7,406 bases of DNA from Thioalkalivibrio sp. (GCA_007136145.1 SLHN01000226.1:1-7406); one strand, 5' to 3'; shown: positions 1 to 5,821, numbered from the stretch's first letter. Notes: generated by a model from the letters alone, not told the origin. Translations and numbers: made by a program.

Positions 1-109
1 AGGTGTACCCCTGGGCACACGCGATCGCCAGGCAGGTCGCCGAATCGAGCCCGCCGGAAAGCAGGATCACGGCCCCCCTGCCGACTCCCGGCTCAGCGGC
101 CCGGGACAT
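1..109 (-). CDS. queC: QueC, 7-cyano-7-deazaguanine (preQ0) synthase, N-terminal part only
   Basis: QueC converts 7-carboxy-7-deazaguanine (CDG, the QueE product) to preQ0 using ATP and ammonia in the queuosine tRNA-modification pathway in the cytoplasm. Only about 36 codons are visible; the gene continues past the left edge. The ATG at 109-107 gives a peptide whose residues 13-23 read AVILLSGGLDS, the PP-loop ATP-pyrophosphatase signature (SGGLDS at 18-23), followed by ATCLAIA as in the family. The start overlaps the end of queE by 17 bases in another frame, so translation is probably coupled. The Shine-Dalgarno is poor (a GGGG only two bases from the ATG), and the N-terminus is about ten residues longer than in E. 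coli QueC, so the exact start is less certain than the identity. The zinc-binding C-terminal cysteines lie outside the window. Confidence 0.9.
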   Translation of the reverse strand, partial: MSRAAEPGVGRGAVILLSGGLDSATCLAIACAQGYT

Positions 110-779
110 CGCCCCAGAGTACCTTGTGCAGCTGCATCTGGAAGCGCACCGGCGCACGCGCCTCCAAAATCCATTCGGCCAGAATCCGTGGCGGCAGTTC
201 GCCATGAACGGGAGAGAACAGCACGTCGACCCCATGCGGCGGTGGGTTAGAGTTGATCAGAGCCAATGCCCAATCGAAATCGTCCCGGTTCGCCAACACG
301 CACTTGATCTGGTCACCGGGTTTCAGCATCGTGATGTTCTCGAGCCGATTGCGCGCTACCTCGCCCGAACCTGGAGCTTTCAGGTCCATCACGATGGTCA
401 CCCTCGGGTCGATTCCGCCCAAACCCAGCGCACCGCTGGTTTCCAGCGACACCTTCAGGCCCCGGTCGCAACACTCGCGCAACAGCGGCAGGCAACCCGG
501 CTGCGCCAATGGCTCTCCTCCCGTGACACAGACATGACGCACGCCCGACGCCGCGACTGTAGTCACCACCTCGGCCATGGAACGAGACTGCCCCCCGGAA
601 AAACTGTACTCGGTATCACACCAGCGGCAGCGCAGCGGGCATCCGGTCAGGCGCACGAACACCGTGGGCCAGCCCACCTGCGCTGCCTCTCCCTGGAGGG
701 ACACGAAGATTTCGGTAACGCGCAGCCGATCCACGGGTTGAACCCGTCTGATCGACTCTGCGATTGCTTCAGCAGTCAC
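93..779 (-). CDS. queE: QueE, 7-carboxy-7-deazaguanine synthase (radical SAM)
   Basis: QueE is a cytoplasmic radical-SAM enzyme that rearranges 6-carboxy-tetrahydropterin to 7-carboxy-7-deazaguanine, the committed step to the preQ0 ring. The 228-residue product has FVSLQGE near residues 25-31, the cluster motif C47-x3-C51-x2-C54 inside CPLRCRWCDT, TGGEP at 86-90, SLETSG at 111-116, MDLKAPGSGE at 131-140 and QMQLHK at 214-219, all family landmarks. The start is GTG at 779, forming a GTGA overlap with the cpoB stop; no internal ATG lies before the conserved region. It carries about 15 more residues before the core than E. coli QueE. The stretch between the iron-sulfur motif and TGGEP is about 20 residues shorter than I recall for E. 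coli QueE. A GTG at codon 16 (734) is a possible alternative start, but the overlapping junction favours 779. Confidence 0.95.
   Translation of the reverse strand: MTAEAIAESIRRVQPVDRLRVTEIFVSLQGEAAQVGWPTVFVRLTGCPLRCRWCDTEYSFSGGQSRSMAEVVTTVAASGVRHVCVTGGEPLAQPGCLPLLRECCDRGLKVSLETSGALGLGGIDPRVTIVMDLKAPGSGEVARNRLENITMLKPGDQIKCVLANRDDFDWALALINSNPPPHGVDVLFSPVHGELPPRILAEWILEARAPVRFQMQLHKVLWGDVPGR
733..747. repeat. 15-bp odd palindrome at the 5' end of queE
   Basis: ACGGGTT-G-AACCCGT is a perfect inverted repeat with seven-base arms around one central base, about 33 bases inside queE. In RNA it could fold as a five-pair stem with a five-base loop. One repeat of this quality is expected roughly every two windows of this size by chance, so no function is claimed. 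Confidence 0.3.
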
Positions 780-1570
780 CGCCCATCCAGGCGCCGGAGC
801 CGATCCTGGGCCAGGCGTGACAGGGTGGTACCAGGATACCGGGCAACGACTTCCTCCAATGCCGCCCGCGCCTGATCCGAATTTCCAAGCTCGAAATGCG
901 AGTAACCGACCTTCAACAGTGCATCACCCGCCTTGTCGCTATCGCCGAAACGCGAACGCACCGCCTCGAAATCCACGAGCGCGCCCTCGTAGTCACGGTT
1001 GGCGTACTTGGCTTCACCAAGCCAATACAGGGCGTTGGCGGAGTAGCTGCCGTCCGGGTACTGCTCCATGAACCGCTCGAGCCGCGGAATCGCCGCGTCA
1101 TAGTCACCGCTCATCAGCAACTCGAAGGCGGCTTCGTAGGATCTTTGCTCATCGGCCGGAGGGGGGGCTTCTCCGATATCAGGAAGCGGTTCCGGTTGCG
1201 GGGTCCGGTCGACGCGGGCGCCCCCTTCGACCATCGCCATACGCTCATCGAGATGGCGGAACTGATCGCGCTGGCGCGCGCGCAGATTACGGAGCTCGTT
1301 ATCGAGTTCCTCGACCTGCCCGCGCAGTTGGCGTACCTCCGACTGTAATGCCTCGACACCCTGCAGCATCTCCGTCAGCGCCCCCGAATCGAGCAGTCGT
1401 TCCACGCGCTCCAGGCGGATCTCCACCACCTGCAACTGATGTTGGGTAACCATCGGCGAACCCGACTGAGCCCAGGTGACGGGCGCGGCAAGGACCATCC
1501 CGAACGCGACAAGGAAACCGGTCCACCGGCGAAATCGCCAATGTCGAATCGGGAATGATTGGGTATTCAT
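776..1570 (-). CDS. cpoB: CpoB (YbgF), periplasmic Tol-Pal-associated division coordinator
   Basis: CpoB acts in the periplasm at the septum, where in E. coli it binds TolA and modulates PBP1B to couple peptidoglycan synthesis with outer-membrane constriction. The 264-residue product matches the family length (263 in E. coli). Residues 1-34 are a Sec signal peptide (basic RHWRFRR, hydrophobic core FLVAFGMVLAA, likely cleavage after VTWA). Residues about 43-112 form a charged heptad coiled coil, the trimerisation segment. Residues 119-142 are a Pro/Glu-rich linker. Residues about 143-264 hold three TPR-like helix pairs, recognisable at SYEAAFELLMSGDYDAAI, ALYWLGEAKYANRDYEGAL and ALLKVGYSHFELGNSDQA. 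The ATG at 1570 follows AGGAGGC at a spacing of seven. The stop overlaps the queE start. The gene follows pal after the window's largest internal gap, so its level may be set separately. Confidence 0.96.
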   Translation of the reverse strand: MNTQSFPIRHWRFRRWTGFLVAFGMVLAAPVTWAQSGSPMVTQHQLQVVEIRLERVERLLDSGALTEMLQGVEALQSEVRQLRGQVEELDNELRNLRARQRDQFRHLDERMAMVEGGARVDRTPQPEPLPDIGEAPPPADEQRSYEAAFELLMSGDYDAAIPRLERFMEQYPDGSYSANALYWLGEAKYANRDYEGALVDFEAVRSRFGDSDKAGDALLKVGYSHFELGNSDQARAALEEVVARYPGTTLSRLAQDRLRRLDGR

Positions 1571-1577
1571 GTTGGTT

Positions 1578-1584
1578 GCCTCCT
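1578..1584 (-). promoter_or_regulatory. Strong ribosome binding site of cpoB
   Basis: AGGAGGC on the minus strand sits seven bases before the cpoB ATG. It is the best Shine-Dalgarno match in the window and fixes the cpoB start. Confidence 0.85.
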
Positions 1585-1585
1585 G

Positions 1586-1603
1586 AAAACGCCGTCAGCG
1601 GCG
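1586..1603 (-). terminator. Small hairpin plus T-run just upstream of the cpoB RBS (weak attenuator candidate)
   Basis: On the minus strand CGCCG-CTGA-CGGCG (1603-1590) forms a five-pair GC stem with a four-base loop and is followed at once by TTTT (1589-1586). The cpoB Shine-Dalgarno begins two bases later. The stem is short for an efficient intrinsic terminator, and the T-run is only four. It could be a partial terminator, a processing or stabilising element after pal, or chance in GC-rich DNA. Confidence 0.25.
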
Positions 1604-1680
1604 AAGCATCGGCAAACGATTCCGGTTGGGCAATCGTGTTCCCGGTGTGCCAACGCGTCGAAGTGGCCAGGCGCCACCGC

Positions 1681-1698
1681 CCGGCCACCAACGGCCGG
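1681..1698 (-). repeat. GC inverted repeat downstream of pal
   Basis: CCGGCC and GGCCGG arms of six bases flank a six-base spacer, starting 18 bases after the pal stop. No T-run follows, so it is not an intrinsic terminator by itself. It could protect the 3' end of processed tol-pal mRNA. Short GC palindromes are common in DNA of this composition. Confidence 0.3.
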
Positions 1699-1715
1699 CT
1701 GCGTCGGTCTCCGAA

Positions 1716-2273
1716 TCAACGCCGGACCTCGTAAACCAGTTCGACGCGCCGGTTGCGCGCCCATGACTCTTCCGTTTGCGTGAATGCCACGGGCATTTCC
1801 TCACCGTAACTGATGACGTCCAACTGGGCATCGCGGGCTCCGTTCAGCGTCATGATCCGGCGTACGGCCTGCGCCCTGCGCTCACCCAGAGCCAGATTGT
1901 ATTCACGGGTCCCGCGTTCGTCGGTATGACCTTCGAGTCGCAGGCGGGCTCCGCTGTTCTGAGACAGGTAGCGTGCATGCGCTTCGAGCATGGGGACAAA
2001 CTCGGGTCGAACCGTGTCACGGTCGAAGTCGAAGTAAACCAGGCGCTCGGCCAGCAAGCTTTGCGGGTCATCAAGCGGGTCAGCACGCAAATCACGGTCT
2101 GGACCCAGACCACGAGCCTCCGCCTCGCGACGGGCCTGCTCCGCGGCGGCAGCCTCGGCCGCTGCCTCCGCCGCCTGCCGTTCGGCCTCGGTAAGGTCGC
2201 GCTTGGGCTGGGCGCAGGCCGCCAACAAGCCAGCCATCAGGATAACCAGAGCCCAACGAATCGTCGTATTCAT
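1716..2273 (-). CDS. pal: Pal, peptidoglycan-associated outer-membrane lipoprotein
   Basis: Pal anchors the outer membrane to peptidoglycan and is the outer-membrane partner of TolB and TolA. With the ATG at 2273 it is 185 residues (173 in E. coli). Residues 1-20 are a lipoprotein signal with lipobox LLAAC; C20 is the acylated cysteine, followed by A21-Q22, which does not signal inner-membrane retention. Residues 27-60 are an Ala/Glu/Arg-rich, probably helical tether. Residues about 76-185 are an OmpA-like domain with LVYFDFDRDTVRPEF, the peptidoglycan-binding GHTDERGTREYNLALGERR (115-133) and RNRRVEL (173-179). A longer reading starting at 2294 would add seven residues, but those codons overlie the GAGGA Shine-Dalgarno and would displace the signal peptide, so 2273 is preferred. 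It lies 43 bases after tolB and is part of the same unit. Confidence 0.97.
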   Translation of the reverse strand: MNTTIRWALVILMAGLLAACAQPKRDLTEAERQAAEAAAEAAAAEQARREAEARGLGPDRDLRADPLDDPQSLLAERLVYFDFDRDTVRPEFVPMLEAHARYLSQNSGARLRLEGHTDERGTREYNLALGERRAQAVRRIMTLNGARDAQLDVISYGEEMPVAFTQTEESWARNRRVELVYEVRR

Positions 2274-2280
2274 CGATGTG

Positions 2281-2285
2281 TCCTC
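2281..2285 (-). promoter_or_regulatory. Ribosome binding site deciding the pal start
   Basis: GAGGA lies seven bases before the ATG at 2273. It selects that start over the in-frame ATG at 2294, which has only a weak match upstream. Confidence 0.75.
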
Positions 2286-2316
2286 GAAAAGCATTCAGGT
2301 GATGGAAAGGGGAAGT

Positions 2317-3606
2317 TCAAAGAGGCGACCAGGCCGGTTCGCGCACCTCGCCGGACCGTGCCGCCAGACGTTGATGGACGCGCCCATCACGACTCACGGA
2401 GCCCAGAATCCCGCGGCCGCGGTCCGTGGTCGAGTAGATGATCATGCTACCGTTTGGCGCGAAACTGGGCGACTTGTCGTAGCGACCACTGGTCAACAGT
2501 GTCACGCGCCGATTATCCAGGTCCATGCGCGCGAGACGCAGCCCTCCCTGCCCGCCCTGGACATACACCAGCGACTTGCCATCGGGCGCAACCGCGGCCG
2601 CACCGGCCGAGGAGCCCTCGAAGGTCAGTCTCTGTGCCGCTCCGTCCGGAAGCCGCATCTGGTAGATCTGCGGTGAACCCGCACGGTCGGACGTGAAGTA
2701 GATCGTTTGGCCATCCGGAGACCAGGCCGGTTCGGTGTCGATCGCGTTGGAACGCGTGATCTGGCTCAGCGCACCGGTCTCCACGTCCATCACGTATATA
2801 TTCGGTGTGCCGTCGCGGGAAAGCGCCATCGCCAGACGGGTTCCGTCCGGAGACCACGCGGGAGCGCTGTTGATGCCGGAAAAACTCGCGAGGCTACTCC
2901 GAGCACCGGTTTCCACGTTGTGCCGGAAAATCTCCGAGCGCCGGTTTTCAAACGACACATACACCAGTTCCCGTCCGCCCGGAGCCCATTCCGGCGACAT
3001 GATGGGCTGGCTCGAGCGATACAGCGTACGCGGATTGGCGCCATCGGAATCGGCCACTTCGAGACTGAAACGCCGCTCCTCACCCCGGCCGGTAACGCCG
3101 ACGTAGGCGATGCGCGCACTGAACGCACCCTTGTCACCGGTAATCTGCTCGTAGACGATGTCCGAAACCCGGTGCGCACCCCGGCGCAGCATATCGGCCG
3201 GTACTGGAATGCGGAACCCGCCCAGCCGCTGATTCGCAAGCACATCGAACACATGGAATTCGACCAGCACCTGCCCACCCTCGGGCCGCATGCGCCCGCT
3301 CACCAGGTATTCGGCACCCACCGCAGCCCAACTCTCCGCGAGAAAGCTGTCGGGACCATCCGGAGCCCGAGGCAATCGCTCCCTGGCCAGCACATCGAAC
3401 AGCCCGCTTCGGGTCAGGTTGGCCCCAACGATCTGCCCCACGTCCTCGGAAGGTTGCCCCGAACCATCCCACGCAAACTGCGTGACGGCGACCGGGATCG
3501 CGCCGGTCACGCCCTCGGTCACCGTGACCTCGAGCACCGCCGATACCTGCCCGGTAGCCAGCAGCAGGATACCCAACAACCAGATCTGCAGAGTTCTATG
3601 TTTCAT
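2317..3606 (-). CDS. tolB: TolB, periplasmic beta-propeller of the Tol-Pal system
   Basis: TolB links TolA to Pal in the periplasm: its N-terminus is the TolA-contacting strand and its propeller binds Pal. The product is 429 residues (430 in E. coli). Residues 1-23 are a Sec signal (KHR, then IWLLGILLLATG, cleavage after VSA). The mature start VLEVTVTEGV matches the TolA-binding N-terminal region. Residues about 25-155 are the N-terminal alpha/beta domain (EDVGQIVGANLTRSGLF at 54-70). From about 160 the propeller repeats appear as PEWAPGG (205-211), PAWSPDG (249-255), PAWSPDG (293-299), AVAPDG (338-343), SFAPNG (381-386) and a closing PAWSPL (424-429). The start lies six bases after the tolA stop with only a weak GGGTG upstream, suggesting reinitiation by ribosomes finishing tolA. 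There is no room for a separate intergenic promoter. Confidence 0.97.
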   Translation of the reverse strand: MKHRTLQIWLLGILLLATGQVSAVLEVTVTEGVTGAIPVAVTQFAWDGSGQPSEDVGQIVGANLTRSGLFDVLARERLPRAPDGPDSFLAESWAAVGAEYLVSGRMRPEGGQVLVEFHVFDVLANQRLGGFRIPVPADMLRRGAHRVSDIVYEQITGDKGAFSARIAYVGVTGRGEERRFSLEVADSDGANPRTLYRSSQPIMSPEWAPGGRELVYVSFENRRSEIFRHNVETGARSSLASFSGINSAPAWSPDGTRLAMALSRDGTPNIYVMDVETGALSQITRSNAIDTEPAWSPDGQTIYFTSDRAGSPQIYQMRLPDGAAQRLTFEGSSAGAAAVAPDGKSLVYVQGGQGGLRLARMDLDNRRVTLLTSGRYDKSPSFAPNGSMIIYSTTDRGRGILGSVSRDGRVHQRLAARSGEVREPAWSPL

Positions 3607-3612
3607 CGTTCG

Positions 3613-4656
3613 TCACCCAGCCCTTTCGGACACGAAAAAAATACGGATACCACCCTGCACCGCCTGGGCATTCGGCGGTCGGGGCAGTGACTGTAGCCGG
3701 TCCATGGTCTGGCGCACCGATTCGCAGAAGGCCGCGCCGCCGGAACACCGCTCGACGTTGTAATTCAGAATCCGCCCGGTATCGGCGTTGATGCGCACGA
3801 GTACCGCCGCCTCATCTGATCGCCGGATGCCATCGGGCTTGCGCCAGCGCCGTTCCACGGTCGCCTGCACCTCGGCGATATACTGTTCGCGCAACGCATC
3901 CTCACGCGAACGCCGCTCAGCGGCCTCACGTTCCGACCGGGCTGCCGCGAGCCGGCGCTGCTCCTGCTCCATCTGCTCGCGGCGACGCTGTTCTTCCAGT
4001 TCGCGTGCCTGTGCCTCGCGCCGTCTGGCCTCCTCCTGGGCCCGGCGCTGCTCCGCCGCCTCGCGTTCTCGGCGTTCCGCCGCCTCGCGTTCCCTGCGCT
4101 CGGCCTCCTCGATACGACGCGCCTCCTCTGCCGCCCGGCGTTCCTCCTCCGCAGCCCGGCGCGCCGCCTCGACGCGCGCGCGCTCAGCCTCGATCTCGCG
4201 ACGTTCCTGTTCGATCCGGGCACGCTCCGTCTCGGCCATCCGGCGGGCCTCCTCCGCCACCCGCTGTGCCTCCAGTCGCGCCTCCTCTGCCGCCCGAATC
4301 GCCTCCTGACGGGCCCTCTCCTCGGCCTCGCGCTGGCGCTGCTCTTCCTGCTGGCGACGCAGCTCCTCCTGACGTCGGCGTTCTTCCTCGCGTCGCCGCG
4401 CTTCTTCCTCCTGCAACGCCGCGGCGATCCGCTCCTGCTCGGCGACACGGATCTCGCGTTCGACCCGCTCGAAGGTCGCGACATCCATCGCAACCGCCTC
4501 GATCACCTCGACCGCTTCGGTATGAAACTGGATTGCCGAAGAGGCCAGTGGCGGATTCAGGAACGAGACGTTCAACAGCAGTGCGGCAAACAGCAGCACG
4601 TGCAGCAGGGAGACCAGCAACAGCCGCCCGAAATGCTGGTGGATCAGACTCAACAC
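3613..4656 (-). CDS. tolA: TolA, transperiplasmic energy-transducing protein
   Basis: TolA is anchored in the inner membrane, is energised by TolQR and reaches across the periplasm to TolB and Pal. The product is 347 residues (421 in E. coli). Domain I: one membrane helix at about 11-32 (RLLLVSLLHVLLFAALLLNV), then a short Pro-containing linker instead of a glycine run. Domain II: residues about 62-258, an almost pure Glu/Arg/Ala/Gln coiled coil including a tandem eight-residue repeat at 186-201. Domain III: about 259-347, with EVQATVERRWRKP, VLVRINADTG and SLPRPPNAQ as in the TolA C-terminal fold, and cysteines C304 and C311. The start is GTG at 4656, preceded by GGGAG at a spacing of six; a TTG follows directly as an alternative. 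The 3' end contains a T7 run within Phe340-Phe341. Off-frame open readings across the coil are composition artefacts. Confidence 0.96.
   Translation of the reverse strand: MLSLIHQHFGRLLLVSLLHVLLFAALLLNVSFLNPPLASSAIQFHTEAVEVIEAVAMDVATFERVEREIRVAEQERIAAALQEEEARRREEERRRQEELRRQQEEQRQREAEERARQEAIRAAEEARLEAQRVAEEARRMAETERARIEQERREIEAERARVEAARRAAEEERRAAEEARRIEEAERREREAAERREREAAEQRRAQEEARRREAQARELEEQRRREQMEQEQRRLAAARSEREAAERRSREDALREQYIAEVQATVERRWRKPDGIRRSDEAAVLVRINADTGRILNYNVERCSGGAAFCESVRQTMDRLQSLPRPPNAQAVQGGIRIFFVSERAG
3634..3640 (-). other. U UUU UUC slippery heptamer near the tolA stop
   Basis: Codons 339-341 of tolA read ATT TTT TTC, so the in-frame heptamer T-TTT-TTC fits the X-XXY-YYZ pattern of -1 ribosomal frameshift sites. 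A -1 shift there would bypass the tolA TGA and end at a TAG formed by codons 3-4 of tolB (ATG AAA CAT AGA). No strong downstream stem or pseudoknot was identified by eye. The motif is seen; its use is not shown. Confidence 0.3.
4054..4101 (-). repeat. Tandem 24-base repeat inside the tolA coiled coil
   Basis: Two adjacent 24-base units encode the same eight residues (ERREREAA, residues 186-193 and 194-201). The units match at 21 of 24 bases, and the mismatches are silent, which suggests a small duplication kept in register with the helix. Confidence 0.7.
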
Positions 4657-4662
4657 GGCTGA

Positions 4663-4667
4663 CTCCC
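4663..4667 (-). promoter_or_regulatory. Ribosome binding site deciding the GTG start of tolA
   Basis: GGGAG in the 19-base tolR-tolA gap lies six bases before GTG at 4656. This supports GTG initiation and places the membrane helix close to the N-terminus, as expected. Confidence 0.7.
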
Positions 4668-4675
4668 GGATCGCG

Positions 4676-5128
4676 TCAATTCGCGTCCCTGGGCGGCTCG
4701 GTCAACAGACCCACCCGACCCGCTCCCGCGCGCTGCAGTGCCACCATGGCATCCATCACACGCCCGTAGTCCACCTGTCGGTCGCCACGAACGTACGCCT
4801 GCGTATCGGGCCTTGCCGCCAGTAATTCCTGCACGATCTCGACCAACTGCGGGCCTGCCAGCGGCTCATTGACCAGAGGCCCCTGATTCAGGCTCATGAC
4901 CCCCGCCGAGGTCACGGTGACGACGATCGGCTCGCCAACCCGTTCCTGGGCCTCCAGCGCCTGCGCCTCGGCCTCCGGCAAATCAACTTCGACCCCTTGC
5001 TGCAGCATCGGTGCCGTGATCATGAAGATGATCAAAAGTACCAGCATCACGTCGATGAAAGGGACGACGTTGATCTGCGAGATCGGGCGGCGCAGGCGTC
5101 GACTGTTGCGTCGTGACATTTCGGCCAT
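4676..5128 (-). CDS. tolR: TolR, inner-membrane motor subunit (ExbD/TolR family)
   Basis: TolR forms, with TolQ, the proton-conducting motor that energises TolA. The product is 150 residues (142 in E. coli). A short cytoplasmic basic tail (RRNSRRLRRP) precedes one membrane helix at about 22-40. The motif INVVPFIDVMLVLLIIFMI contains D26, equivalent to the essential protonatable aspartate D23 of E. coli TolR. Residues about 65-145 form the periplasmic domain, including AYVRGDRQVDYGRVMDAM (111-128). The ATG at 5128 has AGGG seven bases upstream. An in-frame ATG three codons later (5119) has only a weak GAG and is the less likely start. The gene begins nine bases after the tolQ TAG stop, and its product should be made in proportion to TolQ. 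Confidence 0.97.
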   Translation of the reverse strand: MAEMSRRNSRRLRRPISQINVVPFIDVMLVLLIIFMITAPMLQQGVEVDLPEAEAQALEAQERVGEPIVVTVTSAGVMSLNQGPLVNEPLAGPQLVEIVQELLAARPDTQAYVRGDRQVDYGRVMDAMVALQRAGAGRVGLLTEPPRDAN

Positions 5129-5137
5129 CTCGTTGCC

Positions 5138-5821
5138 CTACTCCCGGGACCCGCCGTTGGCTCGCGCCGTACTCTGGCGCGCCAGAAGTGCCACGAACTC
5201 ATCGCTGAAATTCTCCAGCCGACCCATCAGACGATCGACATCCGTAGCGAAACGGTTATAGGCAATTACTGCCGGGATCGCCGCAAACAGGCCAAGGGCC
5301 GTGGCAATCAGTGCCTCCGCGATCCCCGGTGCAACCATTGCCAGGGTCGCCTGCTGCGCGCCGGAGAGACCCAGGAAGGCGTGCATGATGCCCCATACGG
5401 TACCGAAGAGCCCGATATAGGGGCTGGTCGACCCGACGGTGGCCAGAAACTGCAGGTACCGCTCCATGTCGGCGCCTTCACGCGCGATCGCCACGCGCAT
5501 CGAACGATGCGTGGCATCCACTACCTGCACCGGCTGCTGACGTACGCGAAGAAACTCCTTGAAGCCTGAAGAGAACACATGCTCCATTCCGGACATGTCC
5601 GCCTTGCGTCGAATCCCATCGTAGAGATGGGCCAGATCCACACCCGACCAGAAACGCTCCTCGAAATCGTCGGAGGCGCGATTGGCAAGCTTGATGGTGC
5701 GGGCCTTGACCAGGATCACCAGCCACGACAGCACCGAGGCCACCACCAGGATCACCATGACCAACTGCACGATCAGACTGGCATCCAGAATCAGCCGGTA
5801 CAGGGAAAGGTCAACGCTCAC
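5138..5821 (-). CDS. tolQ: TolQ, inner-membrane proton channel subunit (MotA/TolQ/ExbB family)
   Basis: TolQ is the multimeric channel subunit that, with TolR, couples proton flow to TolA movement. The product is 227 residues (230 in E. coli). Three membrane helices are visible: about 15-38 (SLIVQLVMVILVVASVLSWL), about 126-150 containing YIGLFGTVWGIM, and about 164-189 containing ALIATALGLFAAIPAVIAYN. T141 and T174 in the last two helices sit at the conserved channel threonine positions. The long loop 40-125 is cytoplasmic. The start is GTG at 5821, and GTGA overlaps the ybgC stop by four bases. AGGAG seven bases upstream, inside the last codons of ybgC, supports it. Tight coupling to ybgC upstream and tolR downstream is the usual arrangement. 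Confidence 0.97.
   Translation of the reverse strand: MSVDLSLYRLILDASLIVQLVMVILVVASVLSWLVILVKARTIKLANRASDDFEERFWSGVDLAHLYDGIRRKADMSGMEHVFSSGFKEFLRVRQQPVQVVDATHRSMRVAIAREGADMERYLQFLATVGSTSPYIGLFGTVWGIMHAFLGLSGAQQATLAMVAPGIAEALIATALGLFAAIPAVIAYNRFATDVDRLMGRLENFSDEFVALLARQSTARANGGSRE

Larger units (their letters stand above)
1571..1715 (-). other. pal-cpoB intergenic region (145 bases)
   Basis: This is the only internal gap over 50 bases. From pal towards cpoB it holds a six-pair hairpin CCGGCC-6 nt-GGCCGG (1698-1681), a stretch in which I see no convincing -35/-10 pair, the small hairpin with T-run at 1603-1586, and the cpoB ribosome binding site. The frames crossing it give no recognisable small protein. 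It most likely serves as a leader or differential-expression element between pal and cpoB. Confidence 0.6.

Noticed and set aside
3..875. Plus-strand open frame of about 290 codons opposite queE and the end of cpoB
   Set aside because: It is antisense to two firmly identified proteins, has no family resemblance, and stop-free antisense frames are expected in GC-rich coding DNA.
1299..1691. Minus-strand open frame of 130 codons starting in the pal-cpoB gap
   Set aside because: It runs out of frame into cpoB, has no clear ribosome binding site, and its product is not recognisable.
2274..2294. Seven-residue N-terminal extension of Pal
   Set aside because: Its codons overlie the pal ribosome binding site and would bury the lipoprotein signal peptide; ATG at 2273 is correctly spaced.
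2707..3690. Plus-strand open frame of about 327 codons opposite tolB
   Set aside because: It is antisense to a complete tolB, with His/Arg/Pro-rich composition typical of shadow frames.
3765..4769. Several long open frames on both strands across tolA (Ser/Arg-rich, Pro-rich and Arg-rich products)
   Set aside because: The repetitive Glu/Arg/Ala codons of the TolA coil remove stops from other frames; the products are low-complexity artefacts.
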